Positions 13,114-20,884 of a stretch of 27,297 nucleotides of DNA are shown here, piece by piece. The DNA is from a virus: positions 1-27,297 of IMG/VR virus record IMGVR_UViG_3300044998_000215. One strand, 5' to 3'. The number at the start of each line of letters is the position of its first letter. The first letter of the stretch is position 1. A model generated the notes under the pieces. That model saw nothing but the letters and a program-made list of their open reading frames with translations, did no database searches and had not been told where the DNA came from. Position numbers and translations under genes: made by a program.

Positions 13114-14331
13114 ATGTTACCACAAACTATACACCAAAACACTCAAATTATGCAAGCCCCCCGCCCCACCCCCACCCACTGGACGCGATTCTTCTCCCCC
13201 ACCGATGCTATGCTATCGGTATACACCCACATCGAATCCCGCGCATCATCCCACACCCAAGAAAAGAACACCCGCAAAACTTACGAAATCAGCCTAAAAG
13301 CATGGCACGATTTCGCGGGCGATGAGCTTCCTACGCCAACGCTCATGCAAACTTATATCAATTACATGCTTCACCAAAAAGGATTAAAACCCTCATCAAT
13401 TATTGTTCGCCTCGCCCCCGTCCGTATTTATCTAAAGGCTTTAGCCAACCAACCCACCATCGGCTATCACGGACACGACCGCGACCTCATCACTGAATAC
13501 CGTGAGCAAATCCGCGCCGCGTTGGATGTCAAAAATCCACCACCCGCCAGCAAGTCGAATTACGGACCCCTATTCAATCCCGAATTTGTGCGACTTGAAC
13601 AAAACCAAGTTAATCTGGTTTTGCTCAAGATTGACCGCTCCACCCTGCAGGGCAAGCGCGATTACGCCTTGTTGATGACCGCTTTTTATACTGCGCTCCG
13701 CATTTCGGAGCTAACCCGCATTACGCTCAACAACATCACCCCTCTAGGCGATGCTTATCAAGTCGCCGTGCGTGGTAAGCGTGGCACAACCGACCCCGTA
13801 CCCTTATCAAAATTTGCCTATAACGCCATCATTGAATGGGTTACAGCCTACAATCAAGCCGTCTCATCCCCCTCTCCACAAAGTGGGGAGGGGCTAGGGG
13901 TGGGGCTTAATAATCTATCTTATGTATCCTCAATTCCCCCTCTCCATGCAATGGGGATGGGTGGGGCTAATCCCCCAGCCATCGAAGGCGATGTCCCCAT
14001 ATGGCAACCCCTCGAAGGCGCAAACACGCCGATGCAAGTCGGGCGCAAAATCGGCACAGGAGTATATGACCCATGCACGGGCTTGCTCCACAAGGGGCTA
14101 CGTGGCATCATCGCCAACCGTACCGCATCGGCATTAGGCGACCGTTACCGCATGGCGGCGCACGACACCCGCCGTACCGCCGCATATATCGCATACAAAG
14201 CGGGGATGCCCCTCACCGCCATTCAAAAATTGTTGCGACACAAAGACGCATCCACCACCTTGCACTACATCGGGCAATCCCCCGATTTAGCCGCCTCTGA
14301 TTTCGGCACTTACGGTGTCGTGTTCGGATAA
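13114..14331 (+). CDS. Tyrosine recombinase 2, 405 aa, with repeat insertion
   Basis: A second phage/XerC-like recombinase. The ATG at 13114 follows AGAAAGGA by nine bases; an in-frame GTG at 13090 lacks this. The N-terminal SAM-like domain (TLMQTYINYMLHQKGLKPSS) leads into a catalytic domain with the full set: Arg in TALRISEL, Lys in VRGKRGTTDPVPL, AHDTRR, LLRHKDASTTLHY with the second His and the Tyr nucleophile. Between the Lys strand and the AHDTRR helix is an extra stretch of about 80 residues, part of it encoded by palindromic intergenic-type repeats (13868-13957), giving SPSPQSGEGLGVGL. The insertion is in frame and all catalytic residues remain, so activity is possible. It may serve a second att site, integron-like switching or dimer resolution. 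Confidence 0.92.
   Translation: MLPQTIHQNTQIMQAPRPTPTHWTRFFSPTDAMLSVYTHIESRASSHTQEKNTRKTYEISLKAWHDFAGDELPTPTLMQTYINYMLHQKGLKPSSIIVRLAPVRIYLKALANQPTIGYHGHDRDLITEYREQIRAALDVKNPPPASKSNYGPLFNPEFVRLEQNQVNLVLLKIDRSTLQGKRDYALLMTAFYTALRISELTRITLNNITPLGDAYQVAVRGKRGTTDPVPLSKFAYNAIIEWVTAYNQAVSSPSPQSGEGLGVGLNNLSYVSSIPPLHAMGMGGANPPAIEGDVPIWQPLEGANTPMQVGRKIGTGVYDPCTGLLHKGLRGIIANRTASALGDRYRMAAHDTRRTAAYIAYKAGMPLTAIQKLLRHKDASTTLHYIGQSPDLAASDFGTYGVVFG
13868..13957 (+). repeat. Two palindromic repeat copies inside recombinase 2
   Basis: CCCCCTCTCCAC AAA GTGGGGAGGGG (13868-13893) and CCCCCTCTCCAT GCA ATGGGGA (13936-13957) are tandem copies, with TTATGTATCCTCAATT between them, a variant of the intergenic module. 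They match the copies at 14394, 17970 and 26630 but lie in coding sequence, in frame. Confidence 0.75.
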
Positions 14332-14356
14332 GCCTCTTAACCCCCTCCACCCCTAC

Positions 14357-14384
14357 GGACGTGCTTCTGCACGTCCTTTTTTTT
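14357..14384 (+). terminator. Terminator of recombinase 2
   Basis: A perfect 8-bp stem, GGACGTGC TTCT GCACGTCC, is followed by eight T residues and then G, 26 bases after the recombinase stop. The stem is also a copy of the GACGCGC hairpin module, so the repeat appears to serve as the terminator. Confidence 0.85.
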
Positions 14385-14393
14385 GTCCTTTAT

Positions 14394-14416
14394 TCCCCCT
14401 CTCTGCAAAGTGGGGA
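14394..14416. repeat. Palindromic repeat copy
   Basis: CCCCCTCTCTGCAAAGTGGGGA, a variant of the copies in recombinase 2 and at 17970. It lies between the two converging terminators. Confidence 0.6.
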
Positions 14417-14418
14417 CA

Positions 14419-14447
14419 CAAAAACACCCCTCGCGGGGGTGCTTTTG
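14419..14447 (-). terminator. Terminator after the 175-aa membrane protein gene
   Basis: CACCCC pairs with GGGGTG, extended by an A/T stem across a one-base bulge, and is followed on the minus strand by TTTTTGTGT. It would end the last minus-strand late unit, about 125 bases past the stop at 14574. The remaining gap, 14448-14573, is AT-rich and shows no gene. Confidence 0.7.
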
Positions 14448-14573
14448 CGTCGCGTTAGGATACGTACCCCCATGCGACACTATTAAAAATTTATGCGTTT
14501 TTTTCTCTGGTATACGCAACCCACCAACTCACAAAATTTGTCTATGTCTCAAACTACACAAAATCTTTGATTA

Positions 14574-15101
14574 TTACCCAACCGCCCCAACCGTAGGCTT
14601 AGAAACGTCCGTCTGACCACCGCCAAACCGTTTAGCGATTTCGACTACATTCCGCTCGACAATCGGCGCAACCACCCGTTCAAGTGTAGCGACAAATTCA
14701 TCATCCAAGTCTGTAAATTGTGTGGATGTCGCCACCTCTTTTAACCTGCCAACCCCCGCCCCAATCGCACTCGCAAAGGACGGCTGAAGATAGCTAGGCA
14801 CAGATGAATGCAATCGGTCCAAAGCAATGCCCACCACATTCGCCGATGTGCGCGACAAAATCACCGCAATCGAACCGATAGCAGTCGCCACCACAACCAC
14901 AATCGCAATCACCGCATCGCGTAATGTCACCGTAGCGCGTTCTTCGGCGCTCGGTACAGGTGATTCAACGGGCGAGACCAATTCGCCACCATCATCAACA
15001 ACGATAATCGGCGCTTCATCGGTGGAATCCTGCGCCATCGCCAACGGTGTGCCAATCACAAACAACATGACCACCGCAAATAGATTAAACAAAAATTTCA
15101 T
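14574..15101 (-). CDS. Signal-peptide membrane protein, 175 aa (lysis candidate)
   Basis: The ATG at 15101 (MKFLFNLFAVVM) has AAGGAG six bases upstream. A clear signal peptide covers residues 1-23, with likely cleavage after LAMA before QDSTDE. An acidic, Pro-rich stretch follows (PIIVVDDGGELVSPVESP), then one hydrophobic span at about 60-85 (DAVIAIVVVVATAIGSIAVIL), then a soluble C-terminal half with weak coiled-coil character. No endolysin domain is visible. It has its own late promoter (15145-15178) and terminator and is the last late gene before the lysogeny region, where lysis genes often lie. A holin-type or other envelope role is possible but not shown. Confidence 0.8.
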   Translation of the reverse strand: MKFLFNLFAVVMLFVIGTPLAMAQDSTDEAPIIVVDDGGELVSPVESPVPSAEERATVTLRDAVIAIVVVVATAIGSIAVILSRTSANVVGIALDRLHSSVPSYLQPSFASAIGAGVGRLKEVATSTQFTDLDDEFVATLERVVAPIVERNVVEIAKRFGGGQTDVSKPTVGAVG

Positions 15102-15144
15102 TTCATGCTCCTTTTTCCTAATCAGACGAAAAAAATCTATCCCA

Positions 15145-15178
15145 ATCATACCCCACCACTCACCGCCATAACGCGCAT
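15145..15178 (-). promoter_or_regulatory. Putative late promoter P-late2
   Basis: Minus strand: ATGCGCGTTATGG, 15-base G-rich spacer, TATGAT at 15150-15145, upstream of the 175-aa gene. It shares the TGGTGGGGTATGAT ending with the site at 26589. Confidence 0.65.
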
Positions 15179-15185
15179 TATGTTG

Positions 15186-15743
15186 CTACACAATATTGAC
15201 AATCGGACCAAACCGCGTAAGCGCCCCGTCCGATTCGCGCCGATACAAGACCCGTATCGTGTGCGCCCCCGCGCCCACATTAGAGATGATGTCAAACACG
15301 GTCGGGTTGCCTGTTTCATTGCTGATTTTGTTAAACACCCCATCCAAATAGATAGCACCCTTAAATCCCTCTGGAGGGGTGCTAAATCCAATATTGATCT
15401 GTGTCGGCGTGCCACCATCACGCCCCGCCGATACACTAACGGGTCCATTCATATCCAACATATCGGGCAGGTCATCCACAATGACCACACTTTCACCAAT
15501 GGTTGCCATATATTTGAGGATTGCCCTTAATGTGCCATTATTGATTGCCAATGATAACGCTTGATTATCATCCCACAACGATTGCTTGAGCAAAATTACC
15601 AAACTATATTCATCAGTTGCCAAACCCACCAGAGATTTAATTGTGGGGATAATGCCCGCCTCCACCGCCAACGGCACAAACGCCACATTCGCCACCATCG
15701 GCGCTCCCAAATTGGTTATTTCTGCGTATGGATTGATTGCCAT
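15186..15743 (-). CDS. Unknown structural-type protein, 185 aa
   Basis: The start MAINPYAEITNLG at 15743 has GGAG seven bases upstream; longer readings enter the previous gene. The N-terminal half is helical (LAVEAGIIPTIKSLVGLAT), the middle acidic (IVDDLPDMLDMNG), and the C-terminal half Gly-rich and beta-like (NVGAGAHTIRVLYRRESDG), with a carbohydrate-binding or fibre-tip look but no clear domain. It follows the collar-domain fibre and is probably a virion or fibre-associated protein. The family is not recognised. Confidence 0.75.
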   Translation of the reverse strand: MAINPYAEITNLGAPMVANVAFVPLAVEAGIIPTIKSLVGLATDEYSLVILLKQSLWDDNQALSLAINNGTLRAILKYMATIGESVVIVDDLPDMLDMNGPVSVSAGRDGGTPTQINIGFSTPPEGFKGAIYLDGVFNKISNETGNPTVFDIISNVGAGAHTIRVLYRRESDGALTRFGPIVNIV

Positions 15744-15753
15744 ATCAACTCTC

Positions 15754-16488
15754 CTAGTTACCAGTATAGATAAAATAATTTGCAAAAAATGTAGGCTGAA
15801 CGTTATTGTGTCCTGTCCCACTACCAGAAGTACCCGTAGAACCAGGATAATTAAAATCAGCCCCACTTCCCATGCCAACAATGCCTTGCCCTACAATTCG
15901 CTGCACATATTGGGTAAATGGGCTAGAGGGACCATGTGTATGCGGACCGTTTTCACCTGATGTTAGTGAATGGGTTTCCGCGCCCATTACCCCACCATTA
16001 ATATCGGCTTGCGCGTTAGTAATCCGATTTGCAGCCCCACTACCGGGGTTATCCATCCCCGCCAATACCCGCCCCCGCAAATCGGGCAATGGCATCCGCT
16101 TATTAGCCGAAAAATCCGCTGCCGCCGATGCTCCCCTAGTCGTTGGCGACCCCCCCGATGTCTGTATCACCAATTCGGTGTTTGTGTAATTTGTCCACAA
16201 AAACACAAACAAATCCCACATGTCCGCATTTGCCCGCGCAGTCGCCCCGCTAGATTGGTTCCCAATTGTCCGCCCATCCAGCCTTAACCATGCCGCCCCT
16301 TGATCAGCCACAGCTCCACTTTGTTTAATATCCCCCACCATCCACCCGATGGTTTTGGGTGTAGCCCCCCACGCCTCTAGCGTTTGCCCATCAGCCTTAT
16401 GTGCCATTGTGTTGTTAATGGCATTCACAAGCGCGTTCCATATCGTGGCGGTGATTAGATCACCCGTACTCCTTGTTGATAATGGCAT
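15754..16488 (-). CDS. Tail fibre / collar-domain protein, 244 aa
   Basis: Probable receptor-binding or fibre protein. The N-terminus MPLSTRSTGDLITATIWNAL is a short adaptor helix. The centre contains the phage tail collar motif, PLPDLRGRVLAGMDN, followed by GAETHSLTSGE and GPHTHG, whose His-x-His pattern can bind metal at the trimer axis in fibre tips. The C-terminus NNVQPTFFANYFIYTGN is the hallmark ending of this family. AAAGGTG lies ten bases before the ATG. It is in the tail module, after the hub-like protein. The host receptor cannot be inferred. Confidence 0.88.
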   Translation of the reverse strand: MPLSTRSTGDLITATIWNALVNAINNTMAHKADGQTLEAWGATPKTIGWMVGDIKQSGAVADQGAAWLRLDGRTIGNQSSGATARANADMWDLFVFLWTNYTNTELVIQTSGGSPTTRGASAAADFSANKRMPLPDLRGRVLAGMDNPGSGAANRITNAQADINGGVMGAETHSLTSGENGPHTHGPSSPFTQYVQRIVGQGIVGMGSGADFNYPGSTGTSGSGTGHNNVQPTFFANYFIYTGN

Positions 16489-16502
16489 ATCGTTTTACAC
16501 CT

Positions 16503-17951
16503 TTAATAAACTAACCTTGTAGTTTCGCTAATTTCACTCTGCCCCACCACCCCCAATAACCAAAACTGGGACACCTTAGCAGGCTCAAGATAACACGTCT
16601 GCACATGCTCATTCCCCACCCGCCATTGATGACGTTCCCCCACACACCAATAGTCATCATCTACAAACAGGCTATCAATCGTAATGCGATACCGTTCCCC
16701 AATTTTCCACACATCCGATACGGTCGCGCCCGTGTTTGGCACTTCTTTGAGGGTGATAGCTCTCACCGTCCCGCGCAATTCGTCCCGCCGTGATAGTTCA
16801 TACAGCGCGATCTGTTTTGCGCCATCATGTCCACCACCAGTCGCCAACGAGATATGAATCTCACGCCTGCCCAATTCGTTGATAGATGTGGTGTTTTCTT
16901 CTTTCACCGTGATCGAATTTTGCGCCTGTGTCGGCACGCCCGTTAACGTTAACGTATCTAACACCGCCACCGCTGTGCTTACATTTTGGATAGTGACAAC
17001 TGCCACCCCGCCCTTTTCGGCTATCGTGATATTTGCCGTTCCACTGCTAAATGTGGATGATACAGATAGAGATGTCGCCGCTACAAATTGCCCATTCAAT
17101 TTACGCAACCGCACTTCAATAATTTCGGTGGTGCTTGGTTGGATAGTCATTGGCTTATCCAATTCCCAAAGCGTCTGAGACACATCGCTCCTGCGCGGGG
17201 TGATGCTCACCCGAACCGAATTGGCAATATCTTCACCATAACGATATTCAATATTAGTCAATCCATATTGTTTTTCGGTAGCGCTGTCCAATGTCGCCAA
17301 TACCGCCGTATTGACAATTTTATGATGCCGATTCCAAAACCGAAATGTGCCATCCCTATCCATCCAAAACCACCCCCGCTCCGACTCGGATATTTCTTGA
17401 ATGACTTGCCACATATCAGCACCATTATCACCATACAAATCAAATTTCGTAGCTCCTGTCTCAAAGTCAGTCGGCAAACCCGGAAAGCCCCCCTGAAAAA
17501 AGACATCAGTGATAATGATATGAGCCCATGTGTTTGTTAATAAAGGGAAGTTTAGGGTGATTTGGTCAAAAATTTGCTTTATCCCCACACACGAAAAAGA
17601 TACCGTATGCTTTCCTGTCAATTCGCCAATTGGTTGCCATGTAATCATCGGCAAATCCAAATAACCCGTCCATAACGGGATAATCGTCCCGCCATAATCC
17701 GCTTCGATTTTCACCGCCCGAAACGGCTTGATGTTGCCATACAACGGTGATGACGGATTAGAAGGGTTAAAGCGCCCGTCCGTGTTGATGAGTGTCAAGT
17801 TGGCTGTGTTATCATCAGCCATTGCCCGAAACGTTTCGCGTGTCCCCAAAAACCACTCCGCTTCGATGACATAATCACTCACCTCATCATCCGCAGAAAA
17901 CACACCCGTTCCATCCCAATTTATCCAAAAACGAAAAGTTGTCTTACCCAT
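16503..17951 (-). CDS. Tail protein, distal tail/hub-like, 482 aa
   Basis: The start MGKTTFRFWINWDG at 17951 follows AAGGACGTAT; an ATG upstream at 17984 would extend into the repeat. The N-terminal third contains NTDGRFNPSNPSSPLYG and FRAVKIEADYGG followed by LWTGYLDLP, a pattern common in siphophage proteins just after the tape measure. The rest is beta-rich (many Thr/Val strands). No protease or lysozyme motif is visible. By position it is the distal tail or hub protein that links tube to fibre; the exact Dit or Tal equivalence is not settled. Confidence 0.8.
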   Translation of the reverse strand: MGKTTFRFWINWDGTGVFSADDEVSDYVIEAEWFLGTRETFRAMADDNTANLTLINTDGRFNPSNPSSPLYGNIKPFRAVKIEADYGGTIIPLWTGYLDLPMITWQPIGELTGKHTVSFSCVGIKQIFDQITLNFPLLTNTWAHIIITDVFFQGGFPGLPTDFETGATKFDLYGDNGADMWQVIQEISESERGWFWMDRDGTFRFWNRHHKIVNTAVLATLDSATEKQYGLTNIEYRYGEDIANSVRVSITPRRSDVSQTLWELDKPMTIQPSTTEIIEVRLRKLNGQFVAATSLSVSSTFSSGTANITIAEKGGVAVVTIQNVSTAVAVLDTLTLTGVPTQAQNSITVKEENTTSINELGRREIHISLATGGGHDGAKQIALYELSRRDELRGTVRAITLKEVPNTGATVSDVWKIGERYRITIDSLFVDDDYWCVGERHQWRVGNEHVQTCYLEPAKVSQFWLLGVVGQSEISETTRLVY

Positions 17952-17955
17952 ATAC

Positions 17956-18034
17956 GTCCTTTTTTTATTCCCCTCTCCATGCAATGGGGAGCTGAAGGGT
18001 AAAGATTAATAAACACATTTATGCGTCCTCAATC
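17956..18034. repeat. Composite repeat copy between tail genes
   Basis: From left to right: CGTCC plus a T run, CCCCTCTCCATGCAATGGGGA (17970-17990), a linker, then CATTTATGCGTCCTCAATCAC (near 18017-18034). This is the fullest copy of the element; the module order matches 26630-26680. Confidence 0.75.
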
Positions 18035-19952
18035 ACGTCCGTTGCCGTGCCACTTTTCGCAATTGGTCGTATAGAGCATTAACATCCTGCACCCCATTGA
18101 GTACCAACGTCCCAATGCTAATACCACCCATGCCCGCCATTTGCCTCTGGTTAAATATCGTGCCATTGGTTTGCGGCACAAACCATTCTTGTCCACGTTC
18201 ACCGACCTTATACGGCATCCCCGCCATCACGGGTCCACCGTCAGCGCGACCCCCTAAACCCGATTGTAAATTAATCAAGTTCGATGGCGATAAAATTTCT
18301 TTAGGGCTATCAAAAATACTGTTTTGTTCTGCCTTAATTAACCCAAGCCCCCGTAACACATTTTCAATACCAGAACTAATTTGACCTAAAAATCCCGTGA
18401 TCGAATTAACAACCCCCTCAACAATATTTTTGATGCCATTAAACACACTTTCAAATACATTGCGAATCGTAGTGAATAAAGGGCTATTGCTTAATTCAGC
18501 CAAAGCACCCAAAATAAAATATATCCCAATCTCAACCAGCTGACGTGCCGCAACCGTTGCCCTCTGGAATCCCCCTAACAACCCACCTTCACCGCTACCC
18601 AGCACCGCGAGCAAACCTGCAATTGCCGCCACCAACCACGTAATCGGGGATGTTGCCACCGCCACCGCCGCATTAAAGCCCCAAACCGCCACAGTTGCCG
18701 CATTCGTCCCAATCACCACCGCCCCCGCCATAATGGTTGCAAACCCATTGATTAACCAACCGACAGGGGTCAAAACCACCCCCAACGCCATAGCACCAAG
18801 CGCCAACCCTGCCAATGCGTGAATAGCTTCCGGGTTTTGAGCAACCCAATTTGACATCTCGGTTATCACTGGTTGCAAAGACAGCAACAAATCATTTAAG
18901 GCAGGCAACAACGCCATCCCAACCGTAATGCCTATGCCACTAATTCCCGATTTCAATTTGTCGAATTGTGCCGATACACTATCCAACTGAATAGCGCGTG
19001 CCGCCTCAGTTGCGCCGTTCACACCTGTCTTAAAATTATCAAAAAATTGTTTTGCATCTTGATCTGTCAAAATCAAACCAGCCCGTAGCGCCTCTTGGCT
19101 GGTAATCAATCCCGCAAAAGACCCATCACCATATTCACGGATTTTGGCATACGCGCCGTCTAAACCCAGCGCCGCGACCATCGCCTCGCCAGATTCGTAC
19201 CCCATTTCTCGTATCGCTTTTGACAAATCACCGGTTGGGTTAAGCAACGCGCTCATCGCCCCGCGCAAAAGCGTGGATGCTTCGGATGCGCTTACCCCTT
19301 TTGTGGTCATGAACGCCATATAACCACCGAGCGTATCCAATTCAATGCCCATCGCCGCCGCCATGCCCGTCACGCTAGGCATTGCCGCCGCCAATTCGTC
19401 CATAGTCAATACACCCATGCCCACCGTCCGCGTGAACACATCAGACACAAATGCCGCATCTTCTGCCGCAAATCCATAGCTATTCATTGTTGCAATCAGT
19501 GATGCGGTGGATGCCGCCAAACTCGCGGACCCTGCCTCACTTAAAGCAATGGATTGATTGAGGATGTCCATGTGCAAACTAGCATCAGCCACACCAGACA
19601 CAATATCATAAAATGCTTCTGCCACCGCCTGCGGACCCGCGATAGATTCGCTACCAATCCGCAATATCTCGGCATTCAACCCAACCATCTCATCACGACT
19701 GTTGCCCAAAATCGCCGCCGCATTGGTCATTGCACGGTCAAAATCCATCGCCGATTTTATCGCCAACCCAAAACCGCCAACCAATGGCGCGGATATGCGA
19801 ATCATATCCTGCCCTAAACTGGTCACAGATTTGCCCGCGTCCTTAATTTGGTCACTAAAGGATTTTGTTTCCCTTTTCGCCGTCTTAAGCGCATTGGTCA
19901 TGTTGTCTTCTAAGTTGAGTTCGCCATAAAGCGATATGACCTTTTCAGCCAT
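18033..19952 (-). CDS. Tape measure protein, 639 aa
   Basis: It sets tail length and is ejected ahead of the DNA. It begins MAEKVISLYGELNLEDNMTN and contains the typical tape-measure tail-sheath region, AMDFDRAMTNAAAILG, followed by AETFY-like and TMNSYGFAAEDAAF stretches. Several long hydrophobic spans occupy residues about 380-470 (LAGLALGAMALGVVL; NGFATIMAGAVVIG; SPITWLVAAIAGLLAVLG), expected to cross the host membrane. The C-terminus has ADGGPVMAGMPYKVGERG and ends with the common WFVPQTNGTIF motif. At 639 aa it predicts a tail of roughly 90-100 nm at about 0.15 nm per residue, a short siphovirus tail. It overlaps the GT frame end by eight bases. Confidence 0.93.
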   Translation of the reverse strand: MAEKVISLYGELNLEDNMTNALKTAKRETKSFSDQIKDAGKSVTSLGQDMIRISAPLVGGFGLAIKSAMDFDRAMTNAAAILGNSRDEMVGLNAEILRIGSESIAGPQAVAEAFYDIVSGVADASLHMDILNQSIALSEAGSASLAASTASLIATMNSYGFAAEDAAFVSDVFTRTVGMGVLTMDELAAAMPSVTGMAAAMGIELDTLGGYMAFMTTKGVSASEASTLLRGAMSALLNPTGDLSKAIREMGYESGEAMVAALGLDGAYAKIREYGDGSFAGLITSQEALRAGLILTDQDAKQFFDNFKTGVNGATEAARAIQLDSVSAQFDKLKSGISGIGITVGMALLPALNDLLLSLQPVITEMSNWVAQNPEAIHALAGLALGAMALGVVLTPVGWLINGFATIMAGAVVIGTNAATVAVWGFNAAVAVATSPITWLVAAIAGLLAVLGSGEGGLLGGFQRATVAARQLVEIGIYFILGALAELSNSPLFTTIRNVFESVFNGIKNIVEGVVNSITGFLGQISSGIENVLRGLGLIKAEQNSIFDSPKEILSPSNLINLQSGLGGRADGGPVMAGMPYKVGERGQEWFVPQTNGTIFNQRQMAGMGGISIGTLVLNGVQDVNALYDQLRKVARQRT

Positions 19953-20139
19953 GCTTTTTATTCCTATCGTTGATGAGTGCCAACAAGTCCATCACATCCC
20001 GTATCGGCAAACCATCTATATCGGTTGGTAAAACATGCAATTCCAGCGCCAACTGCGCCCGTGTAATCCGCCACCCTTCATCGTCTTCAAGCACCACATC
20101 ATCGGGCGCTTTTCTCAATAAAAAGATGGCGTAACTTAT
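19945..20139 (-). CDS. Tail assembly chaperone T extension, read by -1 frameshift
   Basis: An open frame in the -1 phase relative to the G gene continues from the A run at 20139 to a TGA at 19945, 64 codons, ending across the tape measure start. It begins ISYAIFLLRKAPDDVVL and contains DDEGWRITRAQLALEL, the kind of charged sequence found in GT extensions. It has no start codon of its own in a useful place, so it should be made as part of a 174-aa fusion with G. The gap it fills, between G and the tape measure, is where lambda-type phages keep T. Confidence 0.85.
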   Translation of the reverse strand: MSYAIFLLRKAPDDVVLEDDEGWRITRAQLALELHVLPTDIDGLPIRDVMDLLALINDRNKKHG

Positions 20140-20468
20140 TTTTTTTGGATGTCAGTCTGCGCATCACGGAGGGCAATCAGCAAACTCTGGAACTTATTCC
20201 CTTTCAAATACGCAAACGCCCCCACATCGCTCCAATCGAGCTGTGCGGGCGCATTTTTCACCATCCAATCAGATGGCACACTAACGAGGCATTTTGCCAA
20301 ATACCCCTCTATATCAGTAAATGCCGATGCGATCGCTTCCACATCGCCATCCTTTTCGGCTTTAATTAACCGCGCCATCGCCACCGATTTCGCTTTCTCA
20401 TCCCGCCACGAGATGTTATCAAAATCGAAAACAGGCGCGTCCACCATCTCCGCCATGTTGTCACTCAT
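20136..20468 (-). CDS. Tail assembly chaperone G, 110 aa
   Basis: Chaperone that binds the tape measure during tail assembly. It starts at MSDNMAEMVDAP (ATG 20468), overlapping the tail tube stop as ATGA. The product is helical and acidic, and carries a C-terminal DIQKK run encoded by CAAAAAAAATAA. The slippery A AAA AAA heptamer (20145-20139) directly precedes the TAA stop. Length and gene position, between tail tube and tape measure, are standard. Confidence 0.87.
   Translation of the reverse strand: MSDNMAEMVDAPVFDFDNISWRDEKAKSVAMARLIKAEKDGDVEAIASAFTDIEGYLAKCLVSVPSDWMVKNAPAQLDWSDVGAFAYLKGNKFQSLLIALRDAQTDIQKK
20139..20146 (-). promoter_or_regulatory. Slippery site for -1 ribosomal frameshift
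   Basis: Eight A residues contain A AAA AAA in frame with G, followed at once by the G stop UAA. A -1 slip gives the long T frame; a +1 slip gives only a short one. Confidence 0.85.
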
Positions 20469-20884
20469 GACCACACCGCTCCCGCAAACATATTAAGCGT
20501 AGGCGCATCAGCACCCTTCAATTCCAATTCAAACATCACCGCATCTTTCGTGACCGAAACCTCATGCGGTGCAGTTGTCACAATAAACACCTGCTCATGT
20601 TTCGGCTTGCCCGATACCGCCCCTTCGGGACCATAAACCACCGTCACCTTTTCGCCCACTTGCAACAACTGGATATATGTGGCAAGGAGTGCAGTTTCAT
20701 AAGCCAGTGAGATGCTCATATCTGTCTCAATCAGACCGGGTTCATACTGCTTATGGTCAGTCCCAGCGCCAGCCGTCACATCCACCGTGTCAGCTGACGG
20801 ATTGAGGCTAACCTTTTTCCAGAACGCCTTCACATCAGTCCCGTTAATGGTCAGATAAATATCGTTACCATTCAATTTAGCCAT
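20465..20884 (-). CDS. Major tail tube protein, 139 aa
   Basis: It forms the tail tube. It starts MAKLNGNDIYLTING at 20884, with TAATG overlap to the tail terminator stop. The fold is a beta barrel typical of tube proteins: DVKAFWKKVSLNPSADTVDV, AGTDHKQYEPGL, and a loop with GPEGAVSGKP that resembles tube inter-ring loops. No Ig-like decoration domain is present. Its place after the neck genes and before G is the usual one. Confidence 0.85.
   Translation of the reverse strand: MAKLNGNDIYLTINGTDVKAFWKKVSLNPSADTVDVTAGAGTDHKQYEPGLIETDMSISLAYETALLATYIQLLQVGEKVTVVYGPEGAVSGKPKHEQVFIVTTAPHEVSVTKDAVMFELELKGADAPTLNMFAGAVWS

Noticed and set aside
13868-13957. CRISPR array
   Set aside because: The palindromic copies are too few, uneven in length and spacing, and lack uniform spacers; they are dispersed repeats. 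No cas gene is seen.
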